Shown: positions 53,864-62,228 of the stretch, one piece after another
How the letters are laid out: the number at the start of each line of letters is the position of its first letter
How positions within the stretch are numbered: position 1 is the stretch's first letter
Assembly (NCBI GenBank): GCA_042090305.1
Contig: JBELJQ010000003.1
Coordinates: 1-64,000 of the forward strand
Reading direction: 5' to 3'
Length of the DNA stretch: 64,000 nt
Source of the DNA: TMED13 sp042090305
GTDB taxonomy: Bacteria > Pseudomonadota > Alphaproteobacteria > Methylaequorales > Methylaequoraceae
Notes under the pieces: generated by a model
The model's database searches: none
What the model saw: only the letters and a program-made list of their open reading frames with translations
What the model was told of the DNA's origin: nothing
Made by a program: the position numbers and the translations under genes

Positions 53864-54132
53864 AACTACCTACTATATATAATATACTCAAAATTTATCC
53901 AAGATTTCAATATCTCAATAAATATATTATTGTATTAAATTTAAAATTTAATAGTTAGTTCAAAATTTATATCTATAAATATAAAACTTATTAATATTGT
54001 TAGAGTGCAACACATTAACAAAAAAAAAAGTTGTAACAACATCATTTTTTTTTAAATTATTATGAAATAATATGTGTTACGTATTAGAATTTAATGTTAT
54101 ATTATTACATATAAATTATTGGGTATGAAGTT
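53864..54132. other. divergent intergenic region between the ABC operon and zur
   Basis: This 269-base region is almost pure A and T, with one Zur-box-like palindrome at 54094-54110 next to zur. A second, weaker symmetry (GTTGTAACAAC, near 54030) is seen. No clear Zur box is visible on the ABC side. No gene is apparent. Confidence 0.6.
54094..54110. promoter_or_regulatory. Zur-box-like operator upstream of zur
   Basis: The 17 bases ATGTTATATTATTACAT are a near-palindrome with only one mismatched pair apart from the centre, and match the general Zur operator form ATGTTATA-N-TATAACAT. It lies 22 bases before the zur start, where bound Zur would repress its own gene. Confidence 0.65.
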
Positions 54133-54561
54133 ATGAAAAAAAAAATTTTAAAAAAAGCTGAAGAATTCTGTATTAAAAATAAGCATCGACTAACTGAACC
54201 TAGATCAATTGTTTTAAAGATTATTTCTTCAAGTAGTAAGCCGCTTAAGGCATATCAAATTTTAGAAGAGTTAGGCAAAGTAATCAAAAACCCTAAGCCT
54301 CCAACAGCGTATAGAGCTATTGAATTTTGGCATAAGCATAACTTTATTCATCGTATTGAAAGTTTAAATTCTTATTCAATCTGCAAGGCAAATCATCTTC
54401 ATGAAGGTTCTCAATATTTAATATGTTTTGATTGTGGTAAGGTAATAGAATCACATTTTTGTGAGATACCAAAAATAATTAAAGAAAGCTTAAAAAAAAA
54501 TACATTTACACCCTCTGCATGGAATCTCGAAATAAATGGTATATGTAGTGATTGTAAATAA
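54133..54561 (+). CDS. zur: Fur-family zinc uptake regulator Zur
   Basis: This 142-residue regulator has an N-terminal winged helix with RLTEPRSIVLKII and the Zur-typical PKPPTAYRAIEFWHKHNFIHRIESLNSYSIC segment. The dimerisation domain has a structural zinc site from CFDCGK and the C-terminal CSDCK pair. The PPTAYRAIEF and HRIESLN motifs favour Zur over Fur or PerR. With zinc bound it represses uptake and zinc-sparing genes. A palindromic operator just before the gene suggests autoregulation. Confidence 0.93.
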   Translation: MKKKILKKAEEFCIKNKHRLTEPRSIVLKIISSSSKPLKAYQILEELGKVIKNPKPPTAYRAIEFWHKHNFIHRIESLNSYSICKANHLHEGSQYLICFDCGKVIESHFCEIPKIIKESLKKNTFTPSAWNLEINGICSDCK

Positions 54562-54607
54562 TTTTTAAAATAATTGAAATTTATTTATTAACTATTACTT
54601 TAGTACA

Positions 54608-55156
54608 ATGCATAAATTAGTTTCACTACTAACACTCACACTTTCATTAGGCATAGCTTACAAAACTTTTGCCAATGATACTGCTGACCTTGATGATATT
54701 AAGTTATACGACATTGTTAAAGTTGAACAATGTCTCGATGAAGCATATGATAAGGTTCCAGGACATGCTAGAAAATTAGAATTTAAAATTGAAGGCGATG
54801 ACCCTATCTACGAATTCGATATTGAATCAACAAACGATAGCTTTATTTATAACGTTGAATGCAATGCAGAGGAGGGCTATATCGTGGAAATCGAGAAAGA
54901 AGTTGGTGCTAATAATAGTGTTTTCAATAATGCTGCTAAAGTTTCAATAGAACAAGCAAGAATAAATGTACTTGCCATACATCCTGGAAGAATAGTCAGT
55001 GAAGAAAGAGAAATTGGTATGGATGGTACATTCACTTATGAGTTTGATATTCAAACAAACGCAGGTTATGAAATCAAAGTAGACGTAGACGCAGTAAACG
55101 GGAATATTGAAGAAGCTAATTTTGAATTGTATGAAATTGGTATCGAAAAAGAGTAA
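54608..55156 (+). CDS. exported PepSY-domain protein
   Basis: The 182-residue protein has a signal peptide (about residues 1-22, ending TFAND) and an acidic mature part. Two PepSY-like stretches are visible: residues 35-95 (KVEQCLDEAYDKVPGHARKL, then YEFDIES and EIEKE) and 115-180 (SIEQARINVLAIHPG, then YEFDIQT and YEIKVDVDAVNG). PepSY domains inhibit proteases or bind ligands in the periplasm. It lies 46 bases after zur. The very acidic surface could hold divalent cations, but that is inferred. Confidence 0.78.
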   Translation: MHKLVSLLTLTLSLGIAYKTFANDTADLDDIKLYDIVKVEQCLDEAYDKVPGHARKLEFKIEGDDPIYEFDIESTNDSFIYNVECNAEEGYIVEIEKEVGANNSVFNNAAKVSIEQARINVLAIHPGRIVSEEREIGMDGTFTYEFDIQTNAGYEIKVDVDAVNGNIEEANFELYEIGIEKE

Positions 55157-55181
55157 ATTAGATGATAAATTTCACCATCAC

Positions 55182-55205
55182 TCAATTATTTAATTGAAAT
55201 TTTTC
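55182..55205 (+). terminator. weak possible Rho-independent terminator after the PepSY gene
   Basis: The arms TCAATTA and TAATTGA (55182-55197) can form a hairpin with a tight loop, followed by a T-rich run (55200-55205). It contains few G-C pairs, so it is a weak candidate. It lies between convergent genes. Confidence 0.3.
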
Positions 55206-55798
55206 TATATTATTTCATTAATATATTTATCGAAAAACTTTTTTCCTAAAATTTGTTTGATTTTCTTTAATGTTATTTTCTTTATTTCTTCCTCCTTTAT
55301 TTCAAATATTTTTTGACAATTAAGAGAAACTTGCCTCGAAATTACTTGATCTATAAAATTATTTTCAACCGCATTCTTTGCTCTTAGTATGGGCTCCAGT
55401 TTAGCTTTAGTACACTTAGATATAAATTTATTTTGAGATTTTTCTAACTCATCAACTATTGACATTAATTGATTAAAAGTAAGGTCAGGTTTATTTACAA
55501 TTAAAAATTGTCCTTGGACTTTGATTTTTAAATTAAGAGTTTCTAATTCTGAAATTATTAGTTCCATATAATCTGAATTAAAAACTATAATCTGGAAAAA
55601 ATTTTCACTTGGATTATTTTTTATCTCAGCAAGATCTGATATTTTTCTATATCTATTATTGATATTAAATCTTAGTTTTTTTATTTCATTAAAGTAATAA
55701 GTATCCCTTCTAATAGCATTAACTTTACTATTATAATCGTCAATTAAACCATCAAGAAGGTTTAGCGCTTGAATTGAATAGTTTTCTGAATTAAACAC
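55205..55798 (-). CDS. unknown protein, possibly ribosome-recycling-factor-like
   Basis: This 197-residue soluble protein is not one I recognise with certainty. Its length and pattern resemble ribosome recycling factor: a leading helix, then a beta-rich middle (FFQIIVFNSDYMELIISELE, then LKIKVQGQFLIVNKPDLT), and two long charged helices to the end. The order VFxxxxM...LxLxIxxxGxxIxVxxPxLT parallels the RRF core, but conserved RRF arginines are weak. The start is GTG at 55798 (another GTG at 55807 is in frame), with GAGGAAG just upstream. It lies between PepSY and DUF1826 genes of the zinc island. Confidence 0.45.
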   Translation of the reverse strand: MFNSENYSIQALNLLDGLIDDYNSKVNAIRRDTYYFNEIKKLRFNINNRYRKISDLAEIKNNPSENFFQIIVFNSDYMELIISELETLNLKIKVQGQFLIVNKPDLTFNQLMSIVDELEKSQNKFISKCTKAKLEPILRAKNAVENNFIDQVISRQVSLNCQKIFEIKEEEIKKITLKKIKQILGKKFFDKYINEII

Positions 55799-55834
55799 CT
55801 CCTCACAAATAAATTATGACTAAATATTAATGAA

Positions 55835-55854
55835 TGTAAATATAATTTTACATA
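55835..55854. promoter_or_regulatory. possible operator (7-bp inverted repeat) upstream of the RRF-like gene
   Basis: Arms ATGTAAA (55835-55841) and TTTACAT (55848-55854) flank a TATAAT centre, 37 bases before the start. It has the ATGT...ACAT ends of the Zur-like sites in this window but a different centre, so it is a weaker candidate. Confidence 0.35.
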
Positions 55855-55931
55855 ACATAAAAAAATACATTCAAATTTGTTAAAGTTGGGCTGAAAGTAT
55901 AATTATAGTTGTTTTATATAGTAATGTTATT

Positions 55932-56573
55932 TCAAACAATATTATTGATTTTCTTAATTTCTTCTAAAAAAGTAAAAGTATCTAGCCTCATCAATAATGA
56001 AGAATCATCATTTAACGCAGAATCAGGAGTACGATGAAGTATTCCTTTATTTCCACCTCGAAAAATTGCAATATCCCATTCATTAATATGACTAAGAGCA
56101 GATCTATCTTTAATAATATCTTTATTTGGTTTTCCATTAACAAATGCCTTACGGTTAGCTGCCCTGTCTGGTAATAGTTCTGTACCTTTACCAGCATATG
56201 TTACTAATAGTCTGTAAGGAACCATATCTACGTGATACCTTTTACAACCTCTTTGAGAACCAAGCCAAAAACTAATACTTTTATCTCCAAGTATATTACA
56301 AAATAATTGGGATATTTTACTCATATCTTCTAACCAATTTCCATAGAATGGTTCAGATTTAATCTCATCTGATAATTCATTATTAAGAAGCGTATAGATA
56401 TCCTCAATACTCGTATTTTTACTAACAACTCCTGATATTGAGTGAGGATATTTTTTTATTTTTTCAAAGAAATCATTGGCCATAACTGGAGTTTTACGTT
56501 CAAGAATACCAACTTGCTGATTAGCCTTCTTGAAATTTTTTAGAGATTCAGTATTATTATATAAAGAAATCAT
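55932..56573 (-). CDS. DUF1826-like protein of the zinc island
   Basis: The 213-residue protein matches the DUF1826 pattern as I recall it: CKRYHVDMVPYRLLVTYAGKGTEL (residues 110-133) and GILHRTPDS near 178. His114-x-Asp116 and the distal His180 with Arg181 have the spacing of a double-stranded beta-helix metal site, as in 2-oxoglutarate oxygenases, but no activity is established. DUF1826 genes are known to me as neighbours of Zur-controlled genes in Proteobacteria. The gene stop is 133 bases from the RRF-like start; the TonB receptor gene is upstream on the same strand. Confidence 0.68.
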   Translation of the reverse strand: MISLYNNTESLKNFKKANQQVGILERKTPVMANDFFEKIKKYPHSISGVVSKNTSIEDIYTLLNNELSDEIKSEPFYGNWLEDMSKISQLFCNILGDKSISFWLGSQRGCKRYHVDMVPYRLLVTYAGKGTELLPDRAANRKAFVNGKPNKDIIKDRSALSHINEWDIAIFRGGNKGILHRTPDSALNDDSSLLMRLDTFTFLEEIKKINNIV

Positions 56574-56626
56574 CTTAATTTATATAGCCGGAAATAAACA
56601 TGAGTTATAAGAATCAAAACATCAAC

Positions 56627-58594
56627 TTAGTAGAAGACTTTAAACATGAACATAAAGCTTCTTCCAGGTAATTGAACCTGTGCTTTTTTTGATTCTAAAT
56701 GATTTCTACCAACAACATCAAGTAAATTGGAAGCGGTAAACATTAGGTGACCTGAAAAATCAGAGTAGGCAAAGTCTCTTGTTAAATCAAAGTCAAGTCT
56801 AGAATGTCCTCCAGTTCTTGTTTGAAATGGACCTATAAAATCTTTACTAAAATAATGAAAGTAAGATAAATTAGCATCCCAATCTTCATTAATAGCCTTA
56901 ATACCAAAGTTCATCTTTGTTTGAGGAATCCTTGATAGAGCTTTATCATTTGAAGTTTGATAACCTTTAAGAAAGTCAATCATAGCATTGGAAATAATAT
57001 CAAAATCATTGATTTTGGCGAAAGCGTATTGACCACTAACCTCTAAACCAGTAAACAGAGCATTGTATTGAGAAAAAATAACATCGTTCATATCTTCACC
57101 CTCTACTTCTGTTGTAGTTCCATCTCTATCTGCTGCAATAAAATCATCAACATAGTTATAGTATGTTTCAATTTTTAGGATATCAAGACCATCATTATAA
57201 GTATATCCTACGGAAAAATTATAGGAAGTTTCAACATTTATATTGCTATCCCCGACTTCAAATTGTTCTAGTGCATGATGTGGACCATTCGCGAATAACT
57301 CAACTGCATTTGGTGCTCTTTGAGTAAAATCAAATCCAGCAAAAGCTGAGTTATTAGAAAAAATTTCCCTTTTAATTGTTGAAGAAAATGCACCAGGAAA
57401 AAAACCTTTTTCATTACTTGTATTTTTTAAGTTTACTGATTCTACTCTAGCTCCAACATCCAAATCGAATAAGTCAAAGTTAAAGCTTTCGAGAGCAAAT
57501 AATGCAAAACTAGATGTTCTTGTATGAACTAAGTGACTTTCCTCATCACCTAAAGCTCCTTGATCATAATTTTGGAAGTGAAAGCCAATTAAACCTTCAC
57601 TATTGCTATCAATAAATGAGTTGTGATTAAGAGATGTTTTAATTTCATATAAATCACTGAAAAAATTAATATTATGATTATTTCCAGAACCAGTTCTTTC
57701 AGAATGATTAAATTCAGATACTGTTCCTTGTAAATTAAACTTGTTAAAGTAAGCACTATTCAATGAAATTGAAGACTGAAAATTAACTGTATTCTTAGTT
57801 GGATTCAAAGATGTCATGTTTTCCTCGCCTTCAGCACCAGGGTTACCATAAACGGCTTCAAGTTTATCTAAAGAAAATCCAAAATAATTCTTACCATCAT
57901 TATATGTTAAACCAACACCACCAGATGACATAAATTTTGAGGAATTTGCTTGTTTATCTGAACTATTTGCTAAATCATAAGGACCTGAACTAAGTCCACT
58001 ACCAGTAAGTCTTACGGTAAAGTTTTCAATTGATTGTCCAGCTTTAAGGCTTCCTTTTAGTTCGCCACCAGATGTTCTGTAGCCAAAATTTGCTTCCACA
58101 TTTTGGTCACTTATAGGTTTGTCAACAGCTATAAGAGGGGTAATTATATTAACAACTCCTGCAAATCCATTATTACCGTACAATAAGGTTCCAGGACCTT
58201 TTATAATCTCAATTTTATCAATCAGCATTGGGTCATAGCCAACTATGTGATCCTTACCAAATTCAGAAACATCCGTTGTACTTCCACCATTCTGTAGTAT
58301 TTTAACTCTAGAGTTTGTCATACCTCTAATAATTGGGCGTGAAGCATTACCAAGTCCAGTTGATGAAACACCCGGTAGATCTTTTAACATATCTCCAATA
58401 GAGTATTGTCTTTTCGTTTCCACATCATGTCCCTCAAACAAAATATTTCCTCTTTCACTTTGATATTCAGTAGTTGGTTTTAGTTTTTGTGTAACAAATA
58501 CATCAGGTACAATGAATATAGATTCTAACTTATCTGCAACTGCTAAATTTGATATTAAGACTGAAATAGCAAATAGTAGAATTTTATTTGGCAT
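56627..58594 (-). CDS. TonB-dependent outer-membrane receptor, ZnuD-like
   Basis: This 655-residue protein has a signal peptide (1-20), a plug domain (about 50-165) with LKDLPGVSSTGLGNASRPIIRGMTNSRVKILQNGG spread over residues 71-105 and IDKIEIIKGPGTLLYGNNG, and a 22-strand barrel ending in the aromatic KVFY. The SRPIIRG and RVKILQNG segments with following DVSE are typical of zinc receptors of the ZnuD group. A loop in the plug or barrel is His-poor, so specificity is inferred mainly from the perfect Zur-like palindrome directly upstream. It should import zinc with TonB energy. Confidence 0.85.
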   Translation of the reverse strand: MPNKILLFAISVLISNLAVADKLESIFIVPDVFVTQKLKPTTEYQSERGNILFEGHDVETKRQYSIGDMLKDLPGVSSTGLGNASRPIIRGMTNSRVKILQNGGSTTDVSEFGKDHIVGYDPMLIDKIEIIKGPGTLLYGNNGFAGVVNIITPLIAVDKPISDQNVEANFGYRTSGGELKGSLKAGQSIENFTVRLTGSGLSSGPYDLANSSDKQANSSKFMSSGGVGLTYNDGKNYFGFSLDKLEAVYGNPGAEGEENMTSLNPTKNTVNFQSSISLNSAYFNKFNLQGTVSEFNHSERTGSGNNHNINFFSDLYEIKTSLNHNSFIDSNSEGLIGFHFQNYDQGALGDEESHLVHTRTSSFALFALESFNFDLFDLDVGARVESVNLKNTSNEKGFFPGAFSSTIKREIFSNNSAFAGFDFTQRAPNAVELFANGPHHALEQFEVGDSNINVETSYNFSVGYTYNDGLDILKIETYYNYVDDFIAADRDGTTTEVEGEDMNDVIFSQYNALFTGLEVSGQYAFAKINDFDIISNAMIDFLKGYQTSNDKALSRIPQTKMNFGIKAINEDWDANLSYFHYFSKDFIGPFQTRTGGHSRLDFDLTRDFAYSDFSGHLMFTASNLLDVVGRNHLESKKAQVQLPGRSFMFMFKVFY

Positions 58595-58625
58595 TTTTTC
58601 TCCACAAGTAACGATTATATGTCTT

Positions 58626-58644
58626 AGTGTTATAATATAACACT
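58626..58644. promoter_or_regulatory. Zur box between the TonB receptor and CDF genes
   Basis: The 19 bases AGTGTTATAATATAACACT have perfect 9-base arms around a single A, closely matching known Zur operators of the GTTATA-N-TATAAC type. It lies 32 bases before the receptor start (minus strand) and 47 before the CDF start (plus strand), and it contains a TATAAT element on the plus strand. One bound Zur dimer could control both genes. Confidence 0.82.
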
Positions 58645-58690
58645 TAATTTATGTCAATATTTTTAGCAAATAGTATAGTATTATTAAAAA

Positions 58691-59293
58691 ATGAAATTCC
58701 TCTGTTCATTTAAAAAAGTAATTCTCTTAGTTGCAATCTTAAATTTTATATATTTTTTTATAGAGTTTATATCTGCAATACACATTAGATCTGTCTCATT
58801 ACTTACTGATTCTATTGATTTTATTGAAGATACATCTATAAATCTCTTAATCTTTTTTGCAATTTCTTTATCAATAATTAAAAGGGCTAAAATAAGTATT
58901 TTATTATCTTTTATAATGTTTTTACCTGGATTAACTGCGTTATGGGCAATCTGGCAACAAATTGTTTATCAGGAACCTACTCAACCAATTGAATTATCCT
59001 TAATTGCATCTGGCGCCTTAATTGTTAATTGTTTTTGTGCATACTTGTTGGTGAGGTTTAAAAATTATAGTGGAAGTTTAACTAGAGCCGCTTTTCTATC
59101 GGCTCGCAATGACGTTCTTGCGAATATAGCCATTATAATCGCAGGAGTAATTACCTTCTTTTATTCATCAATTTGGCCAGATATATTAGTTGGTTTATTT
59201 ATTGGATATATAAGGACAGAATCAGCATTAGAAATATATAGAAAAGCTATTTATGATCTAAAGAAGGGGATGAGAGAGTCTCTTCATTCTTGA
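58691..59293 (+). CDS. short cation diffusion facilitator (CDF) family transporter
   Basis: The 200-residue protein has five or six membrane segments and CDF signatures: SLLTDSIDFIEDTSINLL (about residues 36-53, with Asp and Glu metal ligands) and ARNDVLANIAIIIAG (about 138-152). The cytoplasmic C-terminal domain of standard CDF proteins (about 300 residues) is missing, which is also seen in some short CDF forms. Most CDF proteins export zinc or other divalent ions using protons. Sharing a Zur box with an uptake receptor is surprising for an exporter. Confidence 0.82.
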   Translation: MKFLCSFKKVILLVAILNFIYFFIEFISAIHIRSVSLLTDSIDFIEDTSINLLIFFAISLSIIKRAKISILLSFIMFLPGLTALWAIWQQIVYQEPTQPIELSLIASGALIVNCFCAYLLVRFKNYSGSLTRAAFLSARNDVLANIAIIIAGVITFFYSSIWPDILVGLFIGYIRTESALEIYRKAIYDLKKGMRESLHS

Positions 59294-59509
59294 TAGTATT
59301 AAAGAGATAAGGAAAAGACTAGATTATTTATTCTATGTTATTTGAAAATAAGCGTAATAAAGCAATTTTTAAAGCTAAAAAAGGTGTCAATTTCAATTGA
59401 AAAAAAAAAATAGTTATTTATATTTTAAATATTGATTATTTTTAAAATTGATAACAAACTTAAACTCTTACACATGAATTATTTATTTCATAATATGCAA
59501 TCTATATAA

Positions 59510-60835
59510 ATGGAAAAAACAGACGTAGTCATAATTGGAGCAGGAATTGCTGGAATTGCATCTGCCTACTATTTGAGAAAAAATTTTCCAAAAATGACAT
59601 TTAGAATATTAGAGTCACGAAGTAGTGTGGGTGGAACTTGGGATCAGATGAGATTTCCCGGTGTTCGCGCTGATAACGACATGTATACCTATGGATTCAG
59701 CTTTGACCCATGGAAAGGGTCAATAATAGGTAATGGGAAGGAAATTAAAAATTATTTAAGTAAGGTTACAGAAAAATTTAATATCAAAAAATATGTTTTA
59801 TTTGGTACAGAAGTCAAATCATTAAGTTGGAATAATAACAAATGGGTAGTAGAAACAAATTCTAAAAAATTTACTAGTCAATATGTTATTTGTTGTACAG
59901 GCTCCAGAGATCGAAAAAATCCACATTTACCAAAGTTTAAAAATGAAAAAGTATATCAAGGAAAAATTGTACATACCCAAGCATGGGGAAAAACTGACTT
60001 TAGAAACAAAAACGTAACTATCGTTGGTAGTGGATGCACTGCTATAACAATGGCACCTTCGATAATCAGAGAAGCGAAAAAAGTAACTTTAGTTCAACGA
60101 AGTCCTGCTTGGATAATTAATATTGATAGCCAAGAAAAATCAACTCGACTTTATAAAACATTTCAAGTTTTGTGGGATTATTTTTCAAGTAGGATTTTTA
60201 AAAAGTTTCAAAGGAAAAAAATGATATCAGGTAATACCTATTATAATGAAACCACTACTCCTTCATATAATTATTGGGATCAACGTCCCGCAAGTAGTTT
60301 GGATAATGATTATTTTTCATCCGTAAAGTCAAAAAAAGTAACTATAGTCCGTCAAGGAATTAGTAATTGGGAGAAGACTGGTGTAAAGTTAAAGAATGGA
60401 AAAATTATTAAAAGTGATATCACAATTATGGCTACAGGCGGCAATGCACAATTATTAGGGGGTATTGATATCTTTATTGAAAATAAACGAATAAAGATCA
60501 ACGATACTAGTTGGTATAGAGGAATGATGTTCAGTGGAATACCAAATCTTTTTGCTCATGCAGGATATATTAATTTTAGTTGGACGGCTAGGTGTGAAAT
60601 AGTAAGCCAACGTATTTGTAAAACAATTCGATACATAAAGAAAAATAAGTTACTTAGTTGTACTCCAAAATATATGGGAGAAAAAACAGAACCATCAATT
60701 CAAGCGAATTATATTTTGCGAGCAATGGACCAATTTCCTAATAGAACCTATAAATTCTATCAAAATTATATTATAGAATATTTAAGTTTTAAATTTACAA
60801 AAATAAACGATGGAGCATTAGACTTTTCAAAATAA
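59510..60835 (+). CDS. flavin-containing monooxygenase / Baeyer-Villiger-type oxygenase
   Basis: The 441-residue protein has an FAD-binding motif IIGAGIAGIASAYYL (residues 8-22), the SSVGGTWDQMRFPGVRADND segment and a second Rossmann motif for NADPH, VTIVGSGCTAITMAPSI. An ATGG motif (IMATGGNA) lies near residue 307. These are features of flavin monooxygenases and Baeyer-Villiger enzymes that oxidise N, S or carbonyl groups. The exact substrate cannot be deduced. It is 16 bases before the O-acetylhomoserine sulfhydrylase gene, suggesting a link to sulfur compounds, but this is inferred from context only. Confidence 0.87.
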   Translation: MEKTDVVIIGAGIAGIASAYYLRKNFPKMTFRILESRSSVGGTWDQMRFPGVRADNDMYTYGFSFDPWKGSIIGNGKEIKNYLSKVTEKFNIKKYVLFGTEVKSLSWNNNKWVVETNSKKFTSQYVICCTGSRDRKNPHLPKFKNEKVYQGKIVHTQAWGKTDFRNKNVTIVGSGCTAITMAPSIIREAKKVTLVQRSPAWIINIDSQEKSTRLYKTFQVLWDYFSSRIFKKFQRKKMISGNTYYNETTTPSYNYWDQRPASSLDNDYFSSVKSKKVTIVRQGISNWEKTGVKLKNGKIIKSDITIMATGGNAQLLGGIDIFIENKRIKINDTSWYRGMMFSGIPNLFAHAGYINFSWTARCEIVSQRICKTIRYIKKNKLLSCTPKYMGEKTEPSIQANYILRAMDQFPNRTYKFYQNYIIEYLSFKFTKINDGALDFSK

Positions 60836-60851
60836 TTAAAGGATTATAAAT

Positions 60852-62132
60852 ATGAAACTAGAATCAATTGCACTTCATCATGGTTATGAATCAGATAAAA
60901 ATGACCAAAAATCAGCAACAACCCCAATTTATCAGACCTCGGGATTTACTATTGATAATACACAACATGGAGCAGATTTATTTGACCTCAAAGTAGAGGG
61001 AAATATATATTCAAGAATAGGCAACCCAACTAATGCAGTTCTTGAAAAAAGAGTTGCGGAAATGGAAGGTGGAATTGCAGCTTTATCTTTGGCTTCTGGA
61101 ATGGCTGCAATCGCATATGCCATTCAAACCATTACAAGAGCAGGGGATAATATTGTAAGTACAAATCAATTATATGGAGGGACTTATAACTGTTTCACTC
61201 ATAGTTTCCCAAAGCAAGGTATTAAAGTTAAAATGTTTGACGGAGACGATTATAAAGGAATTGATCAGGGAATTGATGAAAAAACCAAAGCCTTATATTG
61301 CGAATCAATTGGTAATCCCTTTGGTAATATTATCGATATCAAAAAATTTGCAGACATTGCTCACAAACATGGGATCCCATTAATTGTAGATAATACAGTA
61401 GCAACACCATACTTGTGCAGACCAATTGATTTTGGAGCTGATATTGTAATTCACTCTTTAACAAAATATATAGATGGTCATGGCGCTACTATCGGAGGAA
61501 TTATTGTTGATTCAGGAAAATTTGATTGGGCCAAAGAACCAAAAAAATTTCCCATGCTTAATGAGCCAGATCCTTCTTATCACGGAATAAAATATACTGA
61601 AAAGTTTGGACCGGCAGCTTTTATTGGTTGTTGTAGGGTTGTTCCATTAAGAGAAACAGGAGCTTGTCTATCACCTAATAATGCATACATAATAATGCTA
61701 GGACTTGAATCGTTGGGTGTAAGAATGGAAAGACATTGCAAAAATGCACTTGCGCTTGCGAAATATCTAGAGGAACACGAAAGTGTAAAATGGGTTAATT
61801 ATGCTGCTCTGCCTAACGATAAATACTATAATATTTGTAAAAAAATTACGAATGGTCAAGCATCTGGTATTATTAGTTTTGGTATCAAAGGTGGAAAAGA
61901 TTCAGGTGCTAAGTTTATTGATGCACTTCAAATGATTTTAAGAGTGCTTAGTATGGGTGATGCTAAGTCACTTGCATGTCATCCAGCCTCAACATTACAT
62001 AGGCAATTGACTTCTGAACAAAAAGCTTTAGCAGGCGTAAGCGAAGACTTGATTAGAATTTCTGTGGGTATTGAGCATATTGATGATATTATTAATGATG
62101 TTGAACAAGCAATTGAGGCCTCAAAAAAATAA
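60852..62132 (+). CDS. metY: O-acetylhomoserine aminocarboxypropyltransferase (sulfhydrylase)
   Basis: This 426-residue Cys/Met metabolism PLP enzyme has the catalytic lysine Lys205 in HSLTKYIDGHG, the PLP-ring stacking region (NQLYGGTYN), LSLASGMAAIAYAI and VDNTVATPYLCRP. The long form with EKFGPAAFI is that of O-acetylhomoserine sulfhydrylases (about 430 residues) rather than cystathionine enzymes (about 390). It would make homocysteine from O-acetylhomoserine and sulfide. AAAGGA precedes the ATG. It probably shares a transcript with the monooxygenase gene. Confidence 0.93.
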   Translation: MKLESIALHHGYESDKNDQKSATTPIYQTSGFTIDNTQHGADLFDLKVEGNIYSRIGNPTNAVLEKRVAEMEGGIAALSLASGMAAIAYAIQTITRAGDNIVSTNQLYGGTYNCFTHSFPKQGIKVKMFDGDDYKGIDQGIDEKTKALYCESIGNPFGNIIDIKKFADIAHKHGIPLIVDNTVATPYLCRPIDFGADIVIHSLTKYIDGHGATIGGIIVDSGKFDWAKEPKKFPMLNEPDPSYHGIKYTEKFGPAAFIGCCRVVPLRETGACLSPNNAYIIMLGLESLGVRMERHCKNALALAKYLEEHESVKWVNYAALPNDKYYNICKKITNGQASGIISFGIKGGKDSGAKFIDALQMILRVLSMGDAKSLACHPASTLHRQLTSEQKALAGVSEDLIRISVGIEHIDDIINDVEQAIEASKK

Positions 62133-62228
62133 TTAATTTTTTTAAAACTTCACACAATGATTTATTAGTTAAACACTTGGAAATTAAAATAAGCCAAGTT
62201 ATTCTTCCTCAACTGAATTAACATATTT

